Shown here one piece after another: positions 1 to 5,373 of a DNA stretch of 5,655 bases. Each line of letters opens with the position of its first letter. The first letter of the stretch is position 1. The DNA lies in NCBI GenBank assembly GCA_934167135.1, contig CAKPKI010000103.1, forward strand, positions 1-5,655, read 5' to 3'. The notes beneath the pieces were generated by a model. The model was not told the origin of the DNA. It saw only the letters and a list, made by a program, of their open reading frames with translations, and ran no database searches. This DNA comes from an uncultured Clostridia bacterium (GTDB lineage: Bacteria > Bacillota > Clostridia > TANB77 > CAG-508). The position numbers were made by a program, and so were the translations under genes.

Positions 1-302
1 GGTAACAATGTATATGGCGTACAATATGCACCTTCTTTTGCACAGTTTTTAAATTGTTCTTCATATACTTTTGTTACATCTATTCGTACTACTTCATTTT
101 TTGAATTTTTTTGTTTGACTACTTTGTCTAAAAATTCTACCTGTTCTTTACTTATTGCTGTATATTCTGGTTTTATTCTTGTTAATTCTGCTGTGAATAT
201 ATAACATTTTATTGGTTCTTTTGTTCTGTTTGTTATTGATATTAGCTCTGTTAGAGCTCCATCAAAGACTTTTTCATTTCCACATAATAATAAGTTTATC
301 AT
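1..302 (-). CDS. Family 8 glycosyltransferase, N-terminal part (runs off the left edge)
   Basis: This is the first 100 codons of a gene that continues past position 1. The N-terminus, MINLLLCGNEKVFDGAL followed by TELISITNRTKEP and CYIFTAEL, matches the first beta-strand and helix of GT8 glycosyltransferases, which transfer sugars from nucleotide sugars to surface glycans or proteins in the cytoplasm. Further along come YTAISKEQVEFLD (residues 47-59), VVRIDVTKVYEEQF (71-84) and the Cys-containing segment GAYCTPYTLL (91-100), the order seen in clostridial GT8 proteins just before the metal-binding DxD strand. The DxD motif itself would lie beyond the left edge and cannot be checked. The ATG at 302-300 is preceded by AGAGG five bases upstream, and a good promoter lies just behind it. 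It is probably monocistronic cargo of the element. The family call rests on recall of family patterns, not on an alignment. Confidence 0.72.
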   Translation of the reverse strand, partial: MINLLLCGNEKVFDGALTELISITNRTKEPIKCYIFTAELTRIKPEYTAISKEQVEFLDKVVKQKNSKNEVVRIDVTKVYEEQFKNCAKEGAYCTPYTLL

Positions 303-335
303 TTTTTCCTCTTCTTTTATTTTTTTCACTTATTA

Positions 336-364
336 ATCTTATCATTTTATTTGAATTTTATCAA
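336..364 (-). promoter_or_regulatory. Sigma-A promoter of the glycosyltransferase gene
   Basis: On the minus strand TTGATA (364-359) and TAAGAT (341-336) are separated by exactly 17 bases, and a TG one base before the -10 box gives an extended -10. Transcription should start near 329, leaving a leader of about 27 bases with an AGAGG Shine-Dalgarno site before the ATG at 302. The spacing to the gene is what is expected of its own promoter. Confidence 0.7.
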
Positions 365-493
365 GAATTTTTTTACATTATTTCTTTAGGTTTTATTAAT
401 GTTTAATAGTTTATTTAAATTTAATATATAGAAATACTCAAAATTAAATCAAACCAATCAACTAATAACTTAGATTTTTTTAATATGTTACAT

Positions 494-525
494 AAAAAAG
501 TCACTATTATTAGAATAGTGACTTT
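494..525 (-). terminator. Rho-independent terminator behind the 74-codon gene
   Basis: A perfect 12-bp stem (525-514 paired with 508-497) encloses a 5-base loop, and on the minus strand it is followed by a run of six T (499-494, overlapping the stem base). It lies about 20 bases past the TAA at 548-546. It separates that gene from the promoter of the glycosyltransferase. Read on the plus strand the stem is not followed by a T-run, so termination should act on the minus strand. Confidence 0.85.
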
Positions 526-545
526 GAAAGGTTTAAATTTTATTC

Positions 546-816
546 TTATTCTTCTCTAATCATCCTGAATGAATCTGTCTGATTAGATATTTCATCTTCT
601 TGTTTAAATCTCTTTGCATCATTTATTCTGTTTTGAAAAAAAGGAATTGGATCTCTCCAATCTGATGCAACTAGCATTTCATAAAAAATTGAAATACTAT
701 TTTTTACTTTCTCTGTTCCTTCTTCATCCGGCGTATACTTATATTGTCCTTTTTCATTAATCTCCAACACACCTATTTGTGTTTCTTCAAAAAAGATCTA
801 ATACTTCATTTACATT
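546..816 (-). pseudogene. Small unknown protein gene with an apparent frameshift near its 5' end
   Basis: The open frame 770-546 encodes 74 aa, rich in charged residues, with SDWRDPIPFFQNRINDAKRF in its middle third. I do not recognise a family. It could only start at a GTG (770-768) that has no Shine-Dalgarno site. The strong AAGGAAAGGTGG site lies instead at 828-817, next to ATG-TAA and then ATG-AAG-TAT-TAG in the same frame as the ORF. In the neighbouring frame, 816-790 reads NVNEVLDLF and then stops at TGA. Removing one T from the T6 run at 794-789 joins this to EETQIGVLEINEKG in the ORF, giving a smooth protein of about 89 residues. Even then no standard start codon sits at the right place, so a second small lesion near 813-809 is likely. 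The gene has a good promoter and terminator of its own. It may be a recently broken gene, a sequencing error in a homopolymer, or a recoded gene. Function unknown. Confidence 0.55.
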
Positions 817-828
817 CCACCTTTCCTT
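817..828 (-). promoter_or_regulatory. Ribosome binding site that conflicts with the annotated start
   Basis: On the minus strand AAGGAAAGGTGG is a strong Shine-Dalgarno sequence. The ATGs it can serve (815-813 and 809-807) are followed by TAA directly and by TAG after two codons. It therefore shows that the intended start of the downstream protein lay near 815-807, not at the GTG at 770, and supports the reading that this gene is frameshifted. Confidence 0.65.
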
Positions 829-844
829 ACTAAAGACTCTATAC

Positions 845-873
845 ATTATATCATATTATGTTAATTTATTCAA
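845..873 (-). promoter_or_regulatory. Sigma-A promoter of the small frameshifted gene
   Basis: TTGAAT (873-868), a 17-base spacer and a perfect TATAAT (850-845) lie on the minus strand, with a TG one base before the -10 box. The expected transcription start is near 838, about 10 bases before the AAGGAAAGGTGG ribosome binding site. The promoter lies in the gap behind the kinase gene, so the small gene is transcribed on its own. Confidence 0.8.
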
Positions 874-895
874 GTCAATTATCCTAAAATCTTTA

Positions 896-2092
896 TCAAT
901 CATCTAAACTTTGAAAAAAATTATTTAAAATATCTTTATCATCTGTCTTTTTTCTATCCATATCTTCTTTCATCTTTTCGCCAACATCAATCTGTTCTCC
1001 TGTTCTTATCGATGTTTGTATGCCTTTATTAATAAGGTTATTTAACATCGTACTAAAATCAAATGTATTTTGTTTATTTTCATCTATTTCTAGTTCTCCA
1101 TTCATAATCTTTTCAATTTTCTCATTTCTTGACTTATATGCTCTTTTTGCTATATTTTTTACATCATCAGGTAATGGAGCATTAATTCTTTTTTCTACTC
1201 TTTGCAAAATTAAATCCATATCTATTTTTCCACGTAAATTATTATTATAATAATCATATACTTCATCATTGTCTTCAATTAATATTTCTAATGTATCTCT
1301 CCACATCTCATCCCAACCACCATCTTCTTTTCTTACTATGGCTCCTATCTTAGGATCTTGTACTTCAGCTTCTTCTTCAACACCATGTGGCTGTTCTACA
1401 AAAAATTTTACCATTTCTTTGTCTCTTTCTAACAACAAAGAAAATTCACTATCATAATTAGGACTTAGCTTTATTTTGCTATTTCTTTTTTTTTCTTTTA
1501 TAAATGCAATATTTTCAGGATGTTTATCTGTATCTACTACTGTTAAATAAAATAATAATCTCTTATTATAATCCAATATAATTTTATCAATATCCTCTTT
1601 TGAGTATCCACTCAATTCTAATCTTTCTTCTAATTTATCTTTTGTAAATTTATATCTGGTTGCAGACTCAAAATCGATTTCTTCCATAATATCATCTGAC
1701 TTTGGTTCATCTCCAATTAAATCATGTAAAGAGATTAATTGTTCATTTTCAAAATCTATAATTGACTCTGATAAAACCCCAAAATTTTCAACATCGTTTT
1801 CATCTTTAATTTTTATTAAATCATAATGAGCAGTTTCAATTCCTAATTGCTTTGCAATTTCTTCGACTATAAGCTCTGCATATATTGCATAATTATCAAC
1901 AACTTCTCCTCTTAATAAGGCTTTTCTTCCATTAAAATCAATCCAGTTCTTTAACCTTTCTTTTGTCCCCTTTTTTTCTCTTGATTCTCTTGTGATTTCT
2001 ACTCCTGCTTTTGTTAAATCTATAAAACCATTTTCATCCCTAAAATTTTCTAAATCTTCTATTGTATACTTACTTTTTATAAAATTGTCCAT
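896..2092 (-). CDS. HipA/CtkA-like serine/threonine protein kinase
   Basis: This 398-aa protein carries the HipA-type kinase fold. WIDFNGRKALLRGE (residues 50-63) resembles the strand that carries the ATP-binding lysine, and YAELIVEEIAKQLGI (71-85) the following helix. VVDTDKHPENIAF (185-197) matches the catalytic loop T-D-x-H-x-x-N of HipA, with D189 as catalytic base and N194 as metal ligand. LSPNYDSEFSLL (209-220) matches the HipA segment carrying the second metal-binding Asp, here D214. HipA phosphorylates glutamyl-tRNA synthetase and acts as a toxin; CtkA of Helicobacter is a secreted kinase of the same fold. The substrate here cannot be told. No signal peptide or membrane segment is visible, so it should act in the cytoplasm. 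The ATG at 2092 lies 16 bases past the stop of the upstream 147-aa gene, with AGAGAG ahead of it, so the two are translated from one message. No HipB-like helix-turn-helix gene is next to it. The C-terminal ~70 residues are charged and lack a recognised domain. Confidence 0.8.
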   Translation of the reverse strand: MDNFIKSKYTIEDLENFRDENGFIDLTKAGVEITRESREKKGTKERLKNWIDFNGRKALLRGEVVDNYAIYAELIVEEIAKQLGIETAHYDLIKIKDENDVENFGVLSESIIDFENEQLISLHDLIGDEPKSDDIMEEIDFESATRYKFTKDKLEERLELSGYSKEDIDKIILDYNKRLLFYLTVVDTDKHPENIAFIKEKKRNSKIKLSPNYDSEFSLLLERDKEMVKFFVEQPHGVEEEAEVQDPKIGAIVRKEDGGWDEMWRDTLEILIEDNDEVYDYYNNNLRGKIDMDLILQRVEKRINAPLPDDVKNIAKRAYKSRNEKIEKIMNGELEIDENKQNTFDFSTMLNNLINKGIQTSIRTGEQIDVGEKMKEDMDRKKTDDKDILNNFFQSLDD

Positions 2093-2108
2093 AATCCATT
2101 TCTCTCTT

Positions 2109-2552
2109 TCATTTATTAAATATATTTTTTATGAATTTTTTTATTTTACTCCATATAGATTGTTCTTCTTTTATTATTAAACTAACTTCTTCTCTTTCAT
2201 TTATTTTGTCTATTTTTTTATCTTTCTCTAACCAATTATTACTTTTATATCTATTGATTTTTTTCTGATAAACCTGTTCGTTTTCATAATAAATTTTTTT
2301 CAGTTTTGCCTTTTTTTCCTCATTGCTTTCCCAATATTTTAAATTTAAAATACTTATAATTATTAAAGCATTTCTACTTATATTCATTTTGTCTATCTCA
2401 CTATTTAAGTTTAAATCAACTTTATAGTTGTCATCTCTATTATAATAAATTAAATTTAAAATTTTTTGTGGTACTTTATTTTTATATTGTTTTCCTAATA
2501 TATCTAATATAGCTTGTACCTCAGCATATGAAATTTTTAATGTCCTATCCAT
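2109..2552 (-). CDS. Partner protein of the HipA-like kinase, 147 aa, unknown function
   Basis: I chose the ATG at 2552 because AGGAGA lies six bases upstream; the open frame extends to 2687, but its earlier ATGs lack such a site. The protein starts MDRTLKISYAEVQAILDILG and continues with QYKNKVPQKILNLI (22-35), YKVDLNLNSEI (43-53), and ISRNALIIISILNLKYW (58-74). This resembles a family of small Firmicute proteins often seen, from memory, beside HipA-like kinase genes; I cannot name a Pfam entry. From about residue 76 it becomes a highly charged helical region, and it ends in a basic amphipathic helix with aromatic residues (SIWSKIKKFIKNIFNK, 132-147), which might touch membrane or nucleic acid. 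It precedes the kinase by 16 bases in what must be one operon, the usual place of an antitoxin or regulator. The antitoxin role is inference; it has no HipB-type helix-turn-helix that I can see. Confidence 0.68.
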   Translation of the reverse strand: MDRTLKISYAEVQAILDILGKQYKNKVPQKILNLIYYNRDDNYKVDLNLNSEIDKMNISRNALIIISILNLKYWESNEEKKAKLKKIYYENEQVYQKKINRYKSNNWLEKDKKIDKINEREEVSLIIKEEQSIWSKIKKFIKNIFNK

Positions 2553-2648
2553 TTTATTTCTCCTAACATTGTATAGTCTACTTTTTGATTTTACCATAAA
2601 AAACATATTTAATCTATTGAAATAAAAAATGTTATAAAAATTTAATGC

Positions 2649-2670
2649 TTTTGTAATATTTTTGTAATAT
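2649..2670. repeat. Tandem repeat, two copies of an 11-base AT-rich unit
   Basis: TTTTGTAATAT occurs twice in direct succession, about 100 bases upstream of the 147-aa gene. A third copy lies at 3625-3635, in the same relative position upstream of the 81-aa gene. The unit may be an operator or an AT-rich upstream promoter element, but in DNA this AT-rich chance is not excluded. Confidence 0.45.
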
Positions 2671-2721
2671 TTGTTTTTGTTAATCATAATAATTAATACT
2701 AATTAATTAAGTTTTTATTTT

Positions 2722-3192
2722 TTATATTTCTATTTTTCTCTTAATTTCCTCAATTGTTATCGGTCCATTTCTCAAAATCTTTATCTCTCCCGAAATACAA
2801 TCTACTATTGTGCTACCTTTCTCAAATAATACTTTTCCTTCTAACATTCCATCTAAATTAGGACATGATTTTTCTATTTCATCTAGATTTTTACATGTAG
2901 GTTCTCCACTTTTATTAGCACTACTCATAAAAATTGGACTTTTAACTCTTTTTATTAATTCTTTTATTGTTTTTGATGTTGCCATTCAAACTGCAATAGT
3001 TTTTCTACCATTGCTAACATAATCTGGCAACTCTGGATTTTTATTTAATATTATTGTACTAGGTCCTGGCATAAATTCTTGAATTATTCTTTCTTCTATT
3101 TTTCCTACTATAGCAATGCTCTTTATTTGATTTTCATCTGCACACATAATTGGGAATGGTTTATCTGTTGATCTGTTTTTTGTTTTTATCAT
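2722..3192 (-). pseudogene. Decayed threonylcarbamoyl-AMP synthase (TsaC/YwlC/Sua5 family) gene
   Basis: The family makes threonylcarbamoyl-AMP from threonine, bicarbonate and ATP for the t6A37 modification of tRNA. Two in-frame pieces remain. The first, 68 codons (3192-2989), has KNRSTDKPFPIM (residues 5-16, the K-x-R...KP signature), FMPGPSTIIL (40-49) and LPDYVSNGRKTIAV. A TGA at 2988-2986 follows, where the family normally has Arg (TVAVR-P), so one CGA-to-TGA change explains it. The second piece of 87 codons reads on in the same frame with SSANKSGEP (the S-x-N motif), GSTIVD and LRNGPI. About 35-40 N-terminal residues, including the nucleotide-binding T-x-TVYGL motif, are missing, although an AGGAGAG site sits properly before the ATG at 3192; an in-frame deletion just after the start codon is the simplest reading. 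No site for re-initiation is visible after the TGA. A functional enzyme is unlikely; a working copy must exist elsewhere. Its presence inside a mobile element is odd. Confidence 0.82.
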
Positions 3193-3224
3193 TATTTCTC
3201 TCCTATTTTTAAATTTATTTTAAG

Positions 3225-3259
3225 ATAAGGGATTGCCAATAAAATTGACAACCCCTTAT
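3225..3259 (-). terminator. Hairpin behind the 81-aa gene, probable terminator
   Basis: The arms 3259-3244 and 3240-3225 flank a 3-base loop. In minus-strand RNA all 16 positions pair, two of them as G-U wobbles, while in plus-strand RNA these become A-C mismatches, so the structure is built for minus-strand transcripts. It starts 13 bases past the stop of the 81-aa gene. The following minus-strand sequence (CTTAAAAT) is only a poor T-tract, whereas on the plus strand six T follow. It may therefore act in both directions, or as a stabilising 3' hairpin. Confidence 0.6.
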
Positions 3260-3272
3260 TTTTTAAGATTAC

Positions 3273-3518
3273 TTATAAATAATACTTTGTAACCTCCTCC
3301 CAATTATTGAGATTATTTTTTTTACATTTCTCAAATCCAATGGGATCAGAGATTAATGAGTCATACAGATCATATGGCAGTTTGTATTCTGCCCGAGGAT
3401 CGTGCATTCTACTTTCTTTGATTATTTTAACAAGCTTTTCCGTATTTTTATACGAAATTCCTATTTTCTTGCATGTTAACCGAAAAAAAGCAATGCTGTT
3501 ATAATATGTACTCATCAT
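3273..3518 (-). CDS. Unknown 81-aa protein
   Basis: The start is well supported: AGGAGG (3530-3525) lies six bases before ATG-ATG at 3518-3513. The protein begins MMSTYYNSIAFFRLTCKKIG and ends with a tryptophan-containing segment (NNWEEVTKYYL). The middle part, HDPRAEYKLPYDLYDSLISD (39-58), looks like a folded core with two prolines. I do not recognise it, and see no signal peptide, membrane span or metal site; C16 and C65 are the only cysteines. It lies between the recombinase and the tsaC remnant, separated from the recombinase by about 158 bases and closed by a hairpin on the other side, so it is probably transcribed alone. Small genes next to a recombinase are sometimes directionality factors or regulators, but nothing in the sequence shows this. 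Confidence 0.7.
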   Translation of the reverse strand: MMSTYYNSIAFFRLTCKKIGISYKNTEKLVKIIKESRMHDPRAEYKLPYDLYDSLISDPIGFEKCKKNNLNNWEEVTKYYL

Positions 3519-3544
3519 TTATGTCCTCCTATTTTTACTAATTC

Positions 3545-3569
3545 TTAATGCAAAATTCAATTGCATTAA
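3545..3569. promoter_or_regulatory. Perfect 9-bp inverted repeat in the leader of the 81-aa gene
   Basis: TTAATGCAA (3545-3553) and TTGCATTAA (3561-3569) are exact inverted copies around a 7-base spacer. The repeat ends 14 bases upstream of the AGGAGG site of the 81-aa gene. It has the size and position of a repressor operator, or it could form an RNA hairpin in the leader. No T-run follows directly, so it is not a terminator. Confidence 0.45.
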
Positions 3570-3676
3570 TTAAACACTGAGTATCATAAACATTTTACCA
3601 TTTTTCTGTAATTATATCTACACTTTTTGTAATATTTTTTAAATATGATTACTATATAATGGTTTTAATAAAATTT

Positions 3677-5266
3677 TCAAAATAGTGGATTTGAAAAACT
3701 AAAATATATATAAATATTTTTATCTTTATCAATTTCAATTTTATCTATCAATCTGTATAAAAGCATTTTATTTATTTTCTCAAACTTAAAAAAATCATCT
3801 ATCAATTTGTCGAGATTTTCTTTTTCCCTCTGTTTCTTATTTTCAATACTATCTTCTGACAAAATTAATTTCTGCTCTAATTCTTGTTTTCGTTCATTTA
3901 ATTTTACTCTTTCAGCACCTAATTTTTGTGATACTCTAATATAGTCTTCCACTTGCAAAACACCTTTTAATTTATCCATATACATTTTATCTAAATTATC
4001 ATTTATATCAGCTATTGATTGATTAATGTCTTCCATTTTTTGCTTGTATCCTTTTCTAATATCAAGCATTTTATTTTGATATTTTTCATAAATTGAATAA
4101 AAGTTTTCTTTGCTCGCATATATTTGACATGTTTCTTTTATAATATAAATAATAGACTTTTCAAATTTTTCATAATTTATATTTAGTGGATAACATCCAT
4201 GTTTTTTAGCATTACTACAGGTTATATATGGATGTTCTTTAGACTTTCTTTTTGAGTTTTTCTTTAAAACAATTTGCAATTTTCTTTTGCAATGATAACA
4301 ATAAAGTAATCCTCTTAGTAAATAGTCATATTTTAATTTGCTATTTGTTCCTCTTTTTTCAATTATACACTGAACTTTTTCAAATAATTCTTTGTCAATT
4401 ATTGCTTCGTGTGTATTTTCTACTCTTATCTGTTCATCTTTGCTCACTTTTTTAATCTTTTTTACTTTGTATGATATAATAGATCTTTTATTTTGAATGG
4501 TATTACCTATATACACTTCATTTTTTAATATGTTACATACAGTTACTTCATTCCAGTTATAACCATTTTTGTTTTTATCTTGAATTAGTCTCGTTTTTCT
4601 ATATCCTGTTGGTGATAGATAATGATTATTATTTAAATAATTTATTATTTCCACACTTCCATGTTCATTTGCATACATATCAAAAATTTTCTCTACAACA
4701 TATCTTACTTGCTCATCTACAATTAGTTTATTTTTGATTGTAGGATGTCTTTTGTATCCATAAGCTGGAATGCTACACATGTATTCTCCATTTTTTTGTT
4801 TTTCTTTTAAAACACTCCTGATTTTTTTTGAAATGTCTTTTGCATACATGTCATTCATTATTGCTTTAAATGGTGTTATATCATTATTAGTACTATCTAT
4901 ATATGTATCTATTCCATCTGTTATTGCAACATATCTAACATTATTTTTAGGAAAATATTTTTCTGTATATTCTCCAACTGTTATATAGTCTCTACCTAAT
5001 CTTGATAAGTCTTTAGTTATAACCATGTTAATAGTTCTATTTTCAATATCTTCTAACATTTTGTTAAATCCAGGTCTGTCAAAAGTTGTTCCTGATACAC
5101 CATCATCAACATATTCCTTAATTAAGTTTAAATTGTTTTCTTTTATATATCTTTGTAAAATCTTTCTTTGATTACTGATACTTTCGCTTTCTTGCTTGTC
5201 GCCATCTTCTCTTGATAGTCTGATATACATTCCAACTTTAAAGTTTTGTTCTCCCAAGTTAAGCAT
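3677..5266 (-). CDS. Large serine recombinase (TndX/TnpX-like integrase)
   Basis: This 529-aa protein cuts and rejoins DNA at two attachment sites through a 5'-phosphoserine link, integrating and excising the element. The N-terminal resolvase domain (about 10-155) has the nucleophile S18 in YIRLSRED, the DDGVSGTTFDRPGF segment (54-67) and KDLSRLGRD (85-93), with the expected arginines R16, R64, R89 and R92. The recombinase domain follows (about 165-275), including IPAYGYKR and the NEVYIGNTIQNKR segment. A zinc ribbon has C323, C326, C350 and C358. A long charged coiled coil (about 395-490), which in this family controls direction, precedes the C-terminal strand region LIDKIEIDKDKNIYIYF. The length is close to that of TndX of Tn5397 (533 aa). 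The ATG at 5266 is chosen because GGAGG lies four bases ahead. The gene reads inward from the element end, starting about 90 bases from the junction with the M14 gene, as is usual for integrases. All catalytic residues are present, so it should be active. Confidence 0.95.
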   Translation of the reverse strand: MLNLGEQNFKVGMYIRLSREDGDKQESESISNQRKILQRYIKENNLNLIKEYVDDGVSGTTFDRPGFNKMLEDIENRTINMVITKDLSRLGRDYITVGEYTEKYFPKNNVRYVAITDGIDTYIDSTNNDITPFKAIMNDMYAKDISKKIRSVLKEKQKNGEYMCSIPAYGYKRHPTIKNKLIVDEQVRYVVEKIFDMYANEHGSVEIINYLNNNHYLSPTGYRKTRLIQDKNKNGYNWNEVTVCNILKNEVYIGNTIQNKRSIISYKVKKIKKVSKDEQIRVENTHEAIIDKELFEKVQCIIEKRGTNSKLKYDYLLRGLLYCYHCKRKLQIVLKKNSKRKSKEHPYITCSNAKKHGCYPLNINYEKFEKSIIYIIKETCQIYASKENFYSIYEKYQNKMLDIRKGYKQKMEDINQSIADINDNLDKMYMDKLKGVLQVEDYIRVSQKLGAERVKLNERKQELEQKLILSEDSIENKKQREKENLDKLIDDFFKFEKINKMLLYRLIDKIEIDKDKNIYIYFSFSNPLF

Positions 5267-5347
5267 TTTACCTCCACTCCATTACTATGGTATAGATTAT
5301 TAAAGAAAATAGCTTAATATGACATAAAATTTTGTGGTTAGCTGTTT

Positions 5348-5373
5348 TTTAAGTCCACAGGTGTGGATTTAAA
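5348..5373. other. Probable attachment site at the element/chromosome junction
   Basis: TCCACA-GG-TGTGGA (5354-5367) is a perfect 6-bp inverted repeat around GG. The arms extend to 12 bp with one mismatch (5353/5368). It lies exactly where the recognisable M14 reading frame begins and where base composition changes, about 90 bases before the recombinase start. Large serine recombinases use imperfect palindromes with a non-palindromic central dinucleotide; GG at 5360-5361 would fit. Another TGTGG (5333-5337) lies inside the element 25 bases from the centre and might be a further binding motif. The exact crossover cannot be proved without the other end. Confidence 0.5.

Noticed and set aside
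212..406. Plus-strand 64-aa hydrophobic frame
   Set aside because: It overlaps the start, RBS and promoter of the minus-strand glycosyltransferase gene, and has no RBS of its own.
1020..1457. Plus-strand open frames opposite the kinase gene
   Set aside because: They are low-complexity Ser/Phe/Ile-rich mirror frames with no RBS, lying antisense to a gene with clear kinase motifs.
2553..2687. Longer N-terminus for the 147-aa kinase partner (start at 2687)
   Set aside because: The extra 45 codons translate AT-rich leader DNA including the tandem repeat. The AGGAGA site six bases before the ATG at 2552 decides the start.
2986..2988. TGA read as an amino acid (alternative genetic code) in the tsaC frame
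   Set aside because: The family has Arg here, not Trp or Gly. TGA ends other genes in the window properly, and the same gene has also lost its N-terminus.
2810..3022. Plus-strand hydrophobic frame opposite the tsaC remnant
   Set aside because: The opposite strand shows recognisable tsaC motifs in order; this frame has no RBS and no family character.
3629..3652. Hairpin between recombinase and 81-aa gene as recombinase terminator
   Set aside because: The stem is almost purely A-T with a bulge, and no T-run follows on the minus strand; too weak to call.
4252..4988. Plus-strand open frames opposite the recombinase
   Set aside because: They lie antisense to conserved recombinase domains, lack ribosome binding sites, and have the hydrophobic bias expected of mirror frames.
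5267..5347. Recombinase promoter
   Set aside because: Only poor matches (such as ATGTCA with AATAAT at 18 bases) are visible; a promoter must lie here or across the junction, but I cannot place it.
1..5347. Left end of the element within the window
   Set aside because: No 5' half of the M14 gene and no second copy of the TCCACAGG core are seen, so the left end is outside.
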